A DNA stretch of 64,000 bases from contig OY829540.1 of the NCBI GenBank assembly GCA_963691705.1, positions 2,928,001 to 2,992,000 on the forward strand. The letters are read 5' to 3'. The translations under genes were made by a program, and so were the position numbers. The notes below the pieces were generated by a model. It was not told the DNA's origin, searched no databases, and worked only from the letters and a program-made list of their open reading frames with translations. Source of the DNA: Viola odorata. Taxonomy: Eukaryota > Streptophyta > Magnoliopsida > Malpighiales > Violaceae. Below, one piece after another: positions 1 through 9,610 of this stretch (positions are counted from its first letter, which is position 1; each line of letters opens with the position of its first letter).

Positions 1-1718
1 CCTTGTTGACGATTAGCTTTGAGGAAATGGATAATCTCATTAACTGTCATCACACAGTCCAGAGTTTGTCGCCCTTTGATGAAGCCATGTTGCACATCGC
101 TGACAACCGAAGTTACAACCTGAGCTAATCTCCTAGCCAGAATTTTCGAAATGATTTTGTAGTACCCGCTAACCAGACTAATAGGCCTAAATTCCGAGAA
201 TCTCTTGGCACTGTTAATCTTGGGAATCAGCGTAAGAAATGACGTGTTAGCTCCAAAAGGAAAACGATCCCTGCTGAAAAAACTACTAACAAGTCTGCAG
301 TAATCATCCCCAAGGATATCCCAAGCCTTTTGCACGAACAACATGGACAGCCCATCAGGCCCCGGAGCTTTGTCGCTCCTACAACTCCGGACAGCCTCCC
401 AAATTTCCTCTCTCGTTATCTCGCTGTCAAGCAGTTCAACCTCCTGGTCACTCAGTTTATGGAAACCCAAATCTGGAACCCGCGGCCTGTTCCAAGACAC
501 CGCCTGGAAGAACTCCTTGAAATACTCAACAGCCGCATCCTTAATCGCTTGAGGCTCCGATAATCTCCCTCTGGTGGACACAATCGTTGTTATGTTATTC
601 TTCCGCTGGGTAGCTCTAGCAACAAGATGAAAATACTTGGTGTTCCTGTCTCCCTTCGTATCCCAGCGGATTCTAGCCTTGCGCCCCAATAATTGGTTCG
701 CCTGCCTTTCCTTTTCCCATAATTGAGACTCAACCGCTGCCTTCTCACTCCGTTCTGCTTCTGTGAGCTCGCGCGAATCAGCCACTCCCTCCAAACTCTC
801 AATTTTCTCTTGTAATTCCCGAATTTTAGTCCCGATATACCCAAAAACCTCTTTATTCCACACCCGAAGTTTAGCTTTGAGCCATTTGACTTTTTTCATC
901 ACCTGGTACTCCCCGGGAAAGACGTTGTTGGCTTCTTCCCACCATGACCGCACAAGGTCCTTAAAGCCCGGATAATCCCACCATTCAGCCATATCCCTAA
1001 AAGGTTTGGGGCCCAAATCCTTACGGTCAGAGTGAAGTAACAGAGGGGTGTGATCGGACCCGTTACGCCCCAAGACCAGCAGTTGGAGATTAGGAAAACA
1101 AGAAAGCCAGTCCGCCTGCACCAATACCCGATCAATCCTGCTTCTACTGATAGAATTTGCCCACGTAAACCTTCTTCCCACAAGCGGCAAATCCAGCAAA
1201 TTGCATTCCTCAACCCAACTGCCAAATTCCCTCATGCCACGAGAGTACCCACCTCCATTCCATCGGTCTGCCGGGGAAATGGTCTCGTTGAAGTCCCCAG
1301 CAACCAAGACCGGCCCATCAAATTCATCACTAAGAGTTTTCAACTCCTGCCACAGCTGTGTCCGACGATCAGCATCAGAAAATCCATACACGTTCAGAAA
1401 CGCACACGAGAAATTTTGAGCGATTAGCCGTCCTTGCAACCATATAAAACGCTCACGAACCACAGTCCTACTAACTTGAATCTTACGCTTATCCCACATG
1501 GATATTAGCCCACCAAACCGCCCCTCTGCAGGGGCATGCACCCAGCCTAAATCAGTATACTTCCACATCGAATTGATAAAGAATTCATCTACTACCTCCC
1601 TCTTTGTTTCTTGCAAAAACACCGCCTCTATCCCTTCCTTGACAACTGTCCTCTTAATAAATCTCCGTTTAGCTCCCGCAAGCAGCCCCCTGCAATTCCA
1701 ACATAAAAGCTTAACCAT
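1..1718 (-). CDS. LINE ORF2 (endonuclease and reverse transcriptase), partial at the 3' end
   Basis: The frame is open from the ATG at 1718-1716 to base 1, about 572 codons without a stop. The N-terminus reads MVKLLCWNCRG, the start of an APE-type endonuclease. Further endonuclease motifs follow: FLQETK near residue 45, GDFNE near 140, RIDRVL near 205 and SDHTPLL near 220. The start of the RT domain is visible: FRPISLVSGYYKIISKI near residue 506 and QHGFIKGRQT near 540, which are the early conserved RT blocks of plant L1 elements. The catalytic YxDD box, C-terminal knuckle and any RNase H lie beyond the window. In this family the protein nicks target DNA and primes reverse transcription there. 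The ATG choice rests on the motif starting immediately after it. I am confident of the family and cannot judge full-length integrity. Confidence 0.88.
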   Translation of the reverse strand, partial: MVKLLCWNCRGLLAGAKRRFIKRTVVKEGIEAVFLQETKREVVDEFFINSMWKYTDLGWVHAPAEGRFGGLISMWDKRKIQVSRTVVRERFIWLQGRLIAQNFSCAFLNVYGFSDADRRTQLWQELKTLSDEFDGPVLVAGDFNETISPADRWNGGGYSRGMREFGSWVEECNLLDLPLVGRRFTWANSISRSRIDRVLVQADWLSCFPNLQLLVLGRNGSDHTPLLLHSDRKDLGPKPFRDMAEWWDYPGFKDLVRSWWEEANNVFPGEYQVMKKVKWLKAKLRVWNKEVFGYIGTKIRELQEKIESLEGVADSRELTEAERSEKAAVESQLWEKERQANQLLGRKARIRWDTKGDRNTKYFHLVARATQRKNNITTIVSTRGRLSEPQAIKDAAVEYFKEFFQAVSWNRPRVPDLGFHKLSDQEVELLDSEITREEIWEAVRSCRSDKAPGPDGLSMLFVQKAWDILGDDYCRLVSSFFSRDRFPFGANTSFLTLIPKINSAKRFSEFRPISLVSGYYKIISKILARRLAQVVTSVVSDVQHGFIKGRQTLDCVMTVNEIIHFLKANRQQ

Positions 1719-1751
1719 AGGAACGTCTTCTCACGCGTCAAACACACCACA

Positions 1752-3257
1752 TTACGCCCTAGATCGGGCCACCTCCTCCTCATGTCTCCCCTTCTCGAAC
1801 GCTCTCAACGCATTTTCGTTTGCCTGCATCAAGAGGTCTAGCTTCTTCCCAATTTCCCAAATGTCACCGCCTATGAGTGTCGCGTCCATAAATTTATTTC
1901 TGCTTCTAATATCCTCGTCTGCTGCCCAGAAAGTGGATGCTCCTGACCCGGTAGCAGAGTCTACTGATCGTAAACTCCCCTTCTCACCCACCAACCGTTT
2001 GGTCTTACGGGTGGTAATATATGATAGCGCACCGCCCTGGTTACCAATATCTACCTCATTCTCCGCTGTGTTCATAACTTCCAGTGTTCCAGGCTCCTTC
2101 CCAATACTCCCCACCGGGGGTTCTTCATCAGGCACCTCTGCCCCTATCCCAACGTCCGAATCCGCCTCTCCCCATTCCTCCTCTTCCTGGTCGACGCCAA
2201 TCATCCAATCCAAGTTCGAGATCACTCCCTGCAGTGGTTCTTCTTTGCAATGGATCCTATGCGTTGTCTCATTAATCCTAGCCAAAATCTGTACATCGAT
2301 ATGACTCTCCTTGGTACATACTAGCACTCTCCCAATGTCTAATCTCTTACGTCGCATGGTGTTCTCATCCACTGTAATCAGCTCCCCAAGCTTAGTACCT
2401 AAGGCTTCAAAGGTTTTAAACCCCCATGTTTGGATTGGTACTCCCGCGCATTGTACCCAGCAGCATCTACTACCATCGGTAGACATCTCATTCCAAGGGA
2501 CCACTTTGGTAAATAACGCATCGCCCATCAGTTTATTCGGCCCTAACGCTAGCTCATAATCACTGCTCCTATCGAATTCCAACAAGACCAGACCGCGTCC
2601 CATAACCCGGGTCTCGCAACACCATCCTGCCTCCACCACTCTATCCTGAATCCCAGGCACATCCTCTAATCTTCTCAGTACTCCTATCGCACTGCGTTTA
2701 AGCCATTCAAGATTCTCTTCTGGGATGTTAAGTTCAATAGGAACAGACTCCGGGCGAGGCGTATGCACCCCGCTGGTATATTCCCCACGAACAGTTTCAA
2801 CCCAGCTGCGATTTGGTGCCACTCTATTACCGTTGGTAATATCATCTCTCTTTTTGACATCCTGGTTTCTCCTATCCTCCAACTTCCTACTCCTGGTCTG
2901 GTTATGCCTAACCCTAGCTCGACTGCATCTCAATTCAGATGCACCAATGGACTGTCGATCTAGGGCCTTAACCATGTCGCCCACGTTCGATACACAATCA
3001 AGTCTAAGAAAACAAAAACGTTTACCTGCAGCATTGCGCCTACTCGGAATGAATACGTCTCGGACCTTGCCGAATGCAGGTAATTTCCATCTTCGCTGCA
3101 CCAGATATCTCAGGCCATGATGGTCCACGTGGGAAGGGAGATTCTCGACGTAAAAAGTCACAACCTCCTCGTCCTTATAAAAAATATGATCGTGGCAGGG
3201 ACGTCTGTTCTGCGTGGAAGGGAATGGAGGATATTTCGACCCAGCAGCGTGAGGCAT
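1752..3257 (-). CDS. LINE ORF1 protein, RNA-binding (RRM-like)
   Basis: This is an intact frame of about 501 codons from the ATG at 3257. The frame stays open upstream, but only from a TTG at 3335, so the ATG is the sensible start. An RRM-like fold is visible: FYVENL (RNP2-like) near residue 35 and KRFCFLRL (RNP1-like) near residue 80. It is followed by a basic stretch and then a domain rich in WCCETR/LLEFDRSSDYELAL-type segments. That domain resembles the DUF4283-like region of plant LINE ORF1 and Gag-like proteins. The acidic C-terminal half contains DQEEEEWGEADSDVG. I see no CCHC knuckle. In the family this protein coats the element RNA. ORF2 begins 33 bp downstream. Confidence 0.82.
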   Translation of the reverse strand: MPHAAGSKYPPFPSTQNRRPCHDHIFYKDEEVVTFYVENLPSHVDHHGLRYLVQRRWKLPAFGKVRDVFIPSRRNAAGKRFCFLRLDCVSNVGDMVKALDRQSIGASELRCSRARVRHNQTRSRKLEDRRNQDVKKRDDITNGNRVAPNRSWVETVRGEYTSGVHTPRPESVPIELNIPEENLEWLKRSAIGVLRRLEDVPGIQDRVVEAGWCCETRVMGRGLVLLEFDRSSDYELALGPNKLMGDALFTKVVPWNEMSTDGSRCCWVQCAGVPIQTWGFKTFEALGTKLGELITVDENTMRRKRLDIGRVLVCTKESHIDVQILARINETTHRIHCKEEPLQGVISNLDWMIGVDQEEEEWGEADSDVGIGAEVPDEEPPVGSIGKEPGTLEVMNTAENEVDIGNQGGALSYITTRKTKRLVGEKGSLRSVDSATGSGASTFWAADEDIRSRNKFMDATLIGGDIWEIGKKLDLLMQANENALRAFEKGRHEEEVARSRA

Positions 3258-3403
3258 GCTGGTGTTTGGGACCTCCGGTAGCAGTGGGCACACCCGAGGG
3301 GGGGGGGGGGTTATGGTGGCGGCTAGGCTCCGCAAAAGTTGGAGCCGCCTCTAGGTTTTTTTTAAATCAAACAGTATATTCCTTCTTTACTTACTTATTG
3401 ATC

Positions 3404-3881
3404 CATCTTAATTGACTCGTCAGTTCCTGTTATGAATTAGTAAAACAAAATCTAGACAAGTGGTGCATGCATGCATATATGCTTCGTGGATCTTTCTTCC
3501 AATCTTCCTTGTGCAATTCTAGGATATAAAATTAAAATTCAAAATAATCAGCTTCAATTTGGAAGAAAAGAAAAGGCATATAGTCAAATGAAGCAAGGTT
3601 TTTGAAGCTTATGAGGTAAATGTATATGAGAAAAACAAATACATCTTAATTGACTCGTCAGTTCCTGTTATGAATTAGTAAAACAAAATCTAGACAAGTG
3701 GTGCATGCATGCATATATACTTCGTGGATCTTTCTTCCAATCTTCCTTGTGCAATTCTAGGATATAAAATTAAAATTCAAAATAATCAGCTTCAATTTGG
3801 AAGAAAAGAAAAGGCATATAGTCAAATGAAGCAAGGTTATTGAAGCTTATGAGGTAAATGTATATGAGAAAAACAAATACA
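3404..3881. repeat. 238-bp tandem direct duplication, two units
   Basis: Unit 1 (3404-3641) and unit 2 (3642-3879, plus two shared bases) match almost perfectly. By eye only two substitutions separate them (g/a near 3481 versus 3719, and t/a near 3600 versus 3839). The near-identity implies a recent duplication by slippage or unequal exchange. Both units contain the alternating purine-pyrimidine stretch gtgcatgcatgcatatat. Confidence 0.92.
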
Positions 3882-4368
3882 TAAATATGTAATATGTAAA
3901 TTAAAAAAGAACCACTAAAACATTTTCATCAATTATTTTCTGTTAAATGTACACGTATCATTTATTTATTTATTAAAAAGAGATTGTTGGTTTCAAGACC
4001 TATAAAGAATTAGTTTATAACCTAGAAGTTATATATACATTCATCCAGTACGGTCATAAACTCAACTACGAGAGTGATCATTATAATCGTGTTTATAGAT
4101 GCCGTAAAAAATGAGATATTATTTGAATAACTCCGGTGGTGATGATTGTAGCAGAGTAAACGTCTTGCTGGTAAGCTTGATAAGAGTTGTTGGACCATGT
4201 GGCGTTCATCATACAATGCCGGGTGGGCCGGATTAAGTGGTGTTCCTCGTGGAGCGCCAATGAGAATATACTGGACGAATTGTGGTGTTCATCGTGGAGT
4301 GTCGGTGGGCAGGCTGGACCTGTTGAGTGGTTATTGTAGAGTATGGTATATGTTGGATGCGGAGCCAC

Positions 4369-4405
4369 GAGGGGACGGGGACGGGGACGCGGGGGGGGGG
4401 GGGGA
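4369..4405 (+). repeat. G-rich tract with G-quadruplex potential
   Basis: Three GGGGAC repeats are followed by a run of about 14 G, giving at least four G-runs within 40 bp on the plus strand. This meets the usual pattern for an intramolecular G-quadruplex. Function is unknown. Confidence 0.6.
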
Positions 4406-4565
4406 CTGGATCTTTTTAAAATATATATTATTAGTATTATCATAAAAGTAAAAAAGAAAAAAAAAATTATTAGTATTATCATAGAATTTATTTTTTTAGT
4501 GCAGTACGCAGAAATTAATAGACAAAGTACAGGTCTAGGAATTTTATTCTCAATTCTCTCTTGTT

Positions 4566-4740
4566 TATTTTTTATTTTTTTAATAGGCAGAGATTTTATT
4601 GCTAAATGTCATGAAGGTCATGACCAACCCAGCAAGAACAAGCAGAGAAGAGCCCACAAAAGCTTTCTCAAAAACGCCCAGAAAAAGATGATACAAAACA
4701 GCCAAATCCTATCTACTAAACCATGAATACAGACAGAACT
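4566..4740 (-). mobile_element. Possible 5'-truncated LINE 3' end
   Basis: Read on the minus strand, the segment ends in AGCAATAAAATCTCTGCC followed by an A-rich tail (TATTAAAAAAATAAAAAATAAA). It is preceded by T-rich, coding-end-like sequence. This looks like the 3' UTR, polyadenylation signal and tail of a truncated LINE or a processed sequence. No TSD was found, so it is tentative. Confidence 0.35.
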
Positions 4741-5660
4741 TCAAGGGCAGCAACCAGCTAGATACCAATCAGATGACAATTCTCTCTTATTAGTACCGTG
4801 TTAGATCATAAATCAGGACTATTAGGTACTTAAATTAATTTTGTACTTTAATTTTGTGCGTAACTCACCGATTAACATATTGTTTATATCTCGTATTGTA
4901 TCTATAATGCTGCATTTTTTATATGGTTGCAGTTATGACTCGTAGAGCATTGTCAAGAAAGAAAAAGGCAATGTGTTTGTTGATAATATATCTCAAATTT
5001 AGGACTATGGTCGTGATATATTTGTTGGTTATATTAATTCTTGAGTTTATGAAAGAACCCAAGAAGGTCATCTCCTCAAGTTGGTGGTTTATATTGAAAA
5101 AAAATTGTCGAGACTTTCAGTTTAGATTCGATATTAGATGAATTTGTTGATTTGAAAGAACGTCGGGTACAATTCAGCTAATTTAATTAATTATACATAA
5201 TACATATTAAATTTATTACTATAATAGTTATTGACGAGAATGTTCATATAAAAATACTCATAGAGAATAATTGTAAAAAGTACGTATATTTTATGAATTA
5301 TAATGTATAATTAATTTTTTTCTATATTGTCTTCTTATTTATCTTTTTGTTAAGTTTATATATTTGTTATTTAGTGACGGATACAAATACTCGTAAGCAT
5401 TTTTCCAATTTTTCGTTCAGCTAGCTTGACTTCCCTTTAAAATACTAAAAAAGTAAAAATTCGGAGGCGCTGCCCCCGAACCCCCGCAGCCCCTGAATAC
5501 AGATTTTGGATCCATCACTGTTTACAGATAAAAAATTTAATCTCGCCTCCCCAAGCATCGAAAGTTGGCTTCGCCACTGAATCAGTTACTGTCCATCATA
5601 TATAGAGAAGGCAATGTTATCAAAATCGAATGATAATAAATTTAAAATGAATACGTCATT

Positions 5661-5751
5661 GGTTCAATTGGGTTCAATCGAGATGGCCTATTGGATCGTT
5701 TTGAACCGTTTAAACATTAAATTGTTAAATCGGATCGAACCAAATTGAACC
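5661..5751. repeat. Imperfect inverted repeat, about 20-bp arms
   Basis: The left arm ggttcaattgggttcaatcg (5661-5680) pairs with the reverse complement of 5732-5751 with a few mismatches. About 50 bp separate the arms. It could be a decayed MITE core. Confidence 0.45.
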
Positions 5752-5972
5752 AGCTAGTTTTAAAAAAGAGCATGAATATTTACCAGTAATATTAACATTT
5801 CCTTTAATATAAAACCTTTATAGTTCATACCCAATTAATATATCAATTTTTTTTCTAATTTTCAATCTCAAATCTCTATTTTTTTTATGTAACTTGTTTA
5901 AAAAAAAAAGAAGGTAAAATGACAGTAATTTTGTTACTTAACTAACCCAACCAGTTGTATATTGATCAGACG

Positions 5973-6141
5973 TAGGGCTGTGCAAATACCGACCGAACCG
6001 AAATTACCATAATACCGTATTGAAATTTACTCTATTTGGTCGGTATTTTTTTATAATTTTTGCTGTTCGGTATACCGAACTACCGACCGAACTTTGTTCG
6101 GTACGGTATGGTATCCAAATTTGCAGGAACGGTAATACCGT
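5973..6141 (+). mobile_element. hAT transposon, 5' terminal segment
   Basis: The segment starts with tagggctgtgcaaataccg, the typical terminal inverted repeat start of plant hAT elements. It is dense in short subterminal motifs in both orientations (gaccgaac, ttcggta, ggtcggta), which in hATs are transposase-binding repeats. It is interrupted at 6141 by the Athila element, whose TSD accgt lets the sequence be followed on at 22273. The putative 8-bp hAT target site on the left is 5965-5972; its partner is outside the window or lost. Confidence 0.7.
6137..6141. repeat. TSD of the Athila insertion, left copy (accgt)
   Basis: The five bases accgt directly precede the LTR start TGATCG at 6142. 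They are repeated at 22268-22272 directly after the last LTR remnant. Confidence 0.85.
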
Positions 6142-7868
6142 TGATCGTCAATCAAATAAAGAATTTATAGTGCCTGAAAACGTGTGTGCACAAGAGATAA
6201 AGTGTACAGTGGGAGTCAGGGTCGAACACAGGGACTGTGAGAAACTGATCTATGGTCTTGAATGTATTCGGGGGAGAAGAGCACGAATAGTAACAATTAG
6301 GGGGGGGATTTTACTTGGCCAACGAGTTGGCCAAGACAGATATCGGGAGCTAACAATTCTATCTAAGAAACCAATATTCGGGGTCCCGAATGTCACGTTC
6401 GGGGTCCCGAATGGTAAGATAAGTGAATCAGCGAATAAATCCAGAAATAGTAAAACAGGTCAGTAACAGATGCAGGAATAACAGTACAGGCGTGAAACAG
6501 AACAAGGGTGAAATAAGCTCAAGTAATCAGATGGAGAAAGGGTTCTCGGCAAAGGCACTCTGGGTTGCATTCGGGACCAGATCGTCATCAGCTCAAGGGT
6601 ATTCCATTCAAGATGTCATAGAAATGACATGGGGACCAGATTCCTCGGATATCCCCTACTTTTCTCTTAAGAGAAACTACCCCCCGTTTCCACATATGAG
6701 GTAGTCTTGACAGTCCGCCATCCCTCCAGGCACGAATGCGGGAGGGCCATACTCAAACTGCCCATGAAGTTAAGAAAAGACAGATTTAGAGCTAAAGTCC
6801 CTCAGTTTGTCAGACTCGTGACCCAGCTCTAATCAACTACCCAACCTATCTATTCGAGACCACTTTGACACAGTCAAGACTAAACAGATGCCTACTTGCT
6901 CATGCAACTTTCCTTCCGTATTCATCACATAAATGGCAGCATTTACACAAGATAATTCTCAGTTGATCAGGCCTCAAATTAAATCATGCAAAGATGTAAT
7001 TAAATCGATGAATAGTTGAATATAGCATCAAGAATATATTAAGCACATTAAGGCCTCGAATCTGCCCCTGCAACCCTTGAATCAGCCTTGCCAAGAACTA
7101 GGAATTTAGCTACTCATACTTAAAGATAAACAAATAACGATTAAGGAAAGCATAACAAGTAATTAAATAGTGTAAGGGAAGAAAACTTGTTACTAAAATT
7201 CCGTTTATAGCTCGGCAGCAATGTTGAAGAAGCTAACAATGGCTAGAGAGAGAAACTAGAGAGAAGTCTAAGCTACTTCTAAATTATGCTAATTAATTAA
7301 TTACTAGGAGAGATCAAAGAAAAAGCCCCTAAAACTATTCATGGATGCCCTTTATATAGTAGAGCTCCAAGCACAAAATATCTACAGCCCAAAAACTAGG
7401 GACAAAATGCATTAATTGAAAGCCTAAAGAAGTGGATCTATGTTCCCAAAAGCACAAAGCTGGAAAAGCATAAAGCTGTCTGGTTTTTCCAGCTTTGGCA
7501 GGTCTGGAGTGGGCTCAAGACTGAAATCCGCAGGTGTTTGGTAATCAGTGCAGAGCGTCAGAACAGTGTCAGAGGGATCACATGGGCGTTAGGTGGGGTG
7601 ACACGTGGAACCGTCATCCTTTACCCTTCGGGAGTCCTGAACTGGGAATCCGATTCGGGACCTTGAACGCTGCTTTGGACTCGGGACCTCGACTTTTGGT
7701 CTTGAAGCTCGAATTCGCTCAAAATGCACCAAAAACGTTTGTTTTAGCATAAATTCCCTTTTTAGGCCTAGATCTGCAATAGTAATGAAATCAAGGGTAA
7801 ATTAGCAGAATCAAGCTCTAAATAAGTGAGAAAATGGAGGGAAAATCATGCATAAAAACATGCTATCA
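6142..7868 (-). repeat. 3' LTR of the Athila element
   Basis: About 1727 bp. In element orientation it starts TGATAGCATG and ends TTGACGATCA. It is nearly identical to 17919-19643. It contains no credible gene; the short open frames inside are chance frames that also recur in the partner LTR. Confidence 0.9.
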
Positions 7869-7869
7869 A

Positions 7870-7881
7870 ATAGCCCCCACA
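7870..7881 (-). other. Polypurine tract of the Athila element
   Basis: On the minus strand the sequence reads GTGTGGGGGCTATT immediately before the LTR start TGATAG. This is the expected plus-strand primer site next to a 3' LTR. Confidence 0.75.
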
Positions 7882-7887
7882 CTGCCC

Positions 7888-7907
7888 AATGCTCGCCCTC
7901 GAGCATT
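7888..7907. other. Perfect hairpin just upstream of the Athila polypurine tract
   Basis: The 8-bp arms aatgctcg and cgagcatt are separated by a 4-nt loop (ccct on plus, AGGG in element RNA). The hairpin ends about 6 nt before the purine run. The same hairpin is kept in the second unit at 19663-19682. Confidence 0.7.
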
Positions 7908-8034
7908 CACAAAATTTAAAACAGTCCCCAAAACAGAACAGACACACTAAACTATTGCACAGAGAATAAGCAGGCTTGTTAAGATTCGAGACCTAAAATG
8001 AAAACAGACTCCGCCTAGATACACCTGCATCAAA

Positions 8035-8250
8035 TCAGAAGGATAACGACCCTTAAGAAGAGACTTTTCCACATCAGCCTATTCACCAGCAATCCTCACA
8101 TGAATCGGTGTTTGCACTCACACTCGTGGGCTAGGTGTTTAAACACTCAAGTATGCTATAACACGGCACAAAAAAAATCAAGCTTGCATATCAATCCGAG
8201 TACATTAGACACGTGCATAAGCAATCTAGCAATCAAAAGACTTCGCATCG
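8035..8250 (-). other. Conserved non-coding block CB2 (Athila copy)
   Basis: In element sense this block contains GAGTGTGAGTGCAAACAC, then GTGAGGATTGCT, then GGGTCGTTATC. The same blocks in the same order occur in element X (33270-33005, minus) and element Z (51370-51620, plus), and in the duplicated Athila unit (about 19810-20025). Neither neighbouring non-coding DNA nor any open frame explains the conservation, because stop codons precede the core in X and Z. Confidence 0.75.
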
Positions 8251-8569
8251 GGGCAAGAAGGGGAAGCAAGGAAAATAAATGATAAGGGGAAATAGAAAGA
8301 AGCATTATGAGTGGAAAAAGTGGAGAAGAGGGAGAGAAAGGAAGTGAAATGAGAAGGTGGTGGAACCGACTCAAACCTGGAACGCTCCCTTGGTAGAAGG
8401 AATTAAGATGGTGAGACAATGTTGCTGAGGGCGAAGACTAGACTAGGCTTTCTTTTTCGATGGGGACCCTTGCTGTATTTCGGGACAGAGGCTCGAGGCC
8501 TTGAATGATACTGGCTGTTTGTTTTTCCTCTTCTTGAGGGTATGGTCTTGCTCTCTTCTCTCTTTTATT

Positions 8570-8637
8570 TTTCTGTCTATTTTTCCATTTTTTTTTTCCT
8601 TTTCTTTTGCCCTTTTTTTTTTTTTTTTTTTTTTCGA
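8570..8637 (-). repeat. Pyrimidine/poly-T tract (A-rich in element sense)
   Basis: A long T run with interspersed C lies in the 3' region, and again at 20340-20407 with a different run length. It generates lysine-rich frames on the minus strand that are not genes. Confidence 0.8.
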
Positions 8638-9060
8638 GAGGGGGAAGTAGAGCTGGTCTGGTTGAGGAATGAGACCTTTTCTTTGGGGGACCGATGCCTG
8701 ATTCCACTCCCCCACACTTGTGTTTTGCTGTGGATGGGAAGTGGTTTTTCGTTCTGGTCTGCCCTTGAATTTAGCTTTTGAGGACTTGAATTTGCGCCAG
8801 CATTCGGGGTCTTGAATGGATGCGTGACCCCCACACTTTGCCTTCGCTGCTTCTTCTGGTCTAGTCTAGCCCTCGATGGTGCTCCCAACAACATCGCTCA
8901 CCTGCCAAGAGAAAGATCAAGAAAAATTCAAATGGTCAGAATGGAAGGTCAAGAAGGGGTTCGGGGGTAAGAAAAGAACAGCACAGAAGAAAAGAAATGA
9001 GAGAAAACAATGTGATGCGAAGACTTAATCTTTTTGCTGCTTTCCTATGTCTATGTGTGT

Positions 9061-9205
9061 CTATACCCATGGATATCATGCAAGCTCAACCAGTACCTAG
9101 TCATGCATTCGCTCAAACAATAAATATAGGCATGAAGGCTCAAATGCTCAGAAGGTGCTAATTCGTGACTACTGGTGTCTAGGTCTTGAAGCAGATATAA
9201 GGCAT
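9061..9205 (-). other. Conserved non-coding block CB1 (Athila copy)
   Basis: On the plus strand the block runs from ggatatcatgcaagctcaac through agtacctagtcatgca to the agtcacgaattagc-type segment on the complement. It aligns with 34040-34205 in element X (same strand sense) and with 50362-50520 in element Z (opposite strand, as Z is inverted relative to X). It lies 3' of the env-position ORF and about 800 nt 5' of CB2. Confidence 0.72.
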
Positions 9206-9358
9206 AACAGGCAAAGCATGAATCATTCGGGACCCTGTCTAATAAAGCATTTTCCTTCTATGTGCGTAAGTCAGGTGTGTGTCCATCATTGAGGTGTTTT
9301 CAAAAATAGGCCTTGGGCTAAAATCCGAAAAAAAATTGCAAAAGAAATCATGCATAAG

Positions 9359-9462
9359 CTTAGGAAAATTAAACTAGAACATAAGTATAATAACTACTTA
9401 AATACTAGCACTTAGGAAAATTAAACTAGAACATAAGTATAATAACTACTTAAATACTAGCA
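9359..9462. repeat. 52-bp tandem duplication in the Athila 3' region
   Basis: Two units of 52 bp (9359-9410 and 9411-9462) start cttaggaaaattaaacta. The same pair is present at 21131-21234 in the second unit, so the duplication predates the tandem arrangement. Confidence 0.88.
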
Positions 9463-9610
9463 GTTGAAACTCCCCCCACACTTAGGCAGCGCATTGTCCT
9501 CAATACGGGAAGGAGATAAAAGATGAGGCAGTTTAAAGAAAGTGCAGAAAAGTAAATTGTTCAGAGATAAATAGCCCACGCAGGGGCAAAGGGGTGGAAA
9601 GTGTTCGGGA

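Larger units (their letters stand above)
1..3360 (-). mobile_element. L1-type LINE (non-LTR retrotransposon), 3' part beyond window
   Basis: Two consecutive minus-strand frames have the classic plant L1 layout: an RNA-binding ORF1 (3257-1752) and, 33 bp downstream, an endonuclease/reverse transcriptase ORF2 (1718 leftward). The window edge cuts ORF2 inside the RT domain, so the 3' UTR and poly-A tail are not visible. The 5' boundary is placed near 3360 because similarity to coding or leader sequence stops there. It is not defined by a TSD. A 13-14 bp homopolymer G run lies just upstream of the ORF1 ATG. Neither frame has a stop or frameshift, which is unusual in this window. Confidence 0.85.
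3361..5972. other. AT-rich intergenic DNA without a recognisable gene
   Basis: No convincing gene is visible. The short frames here are low-complexity. The stretch holds the 238-bp tandem duplication, a G-rich tract, a possible LINE tail and a small inverted repeat, each listed separately. A GC-richer island at about 5455-5575 has short phrases that look like decayed repeat, but I could not assign it to a family. Confidence 0.6.

Noticed and set aside
8438..8894. Lys-rich minus-strand frames over the T tract, and their twins at 20218-20666
   Set aside because: Product of the poly-T/pyrimidine run; run length differs between the two copies and breaks the frames.
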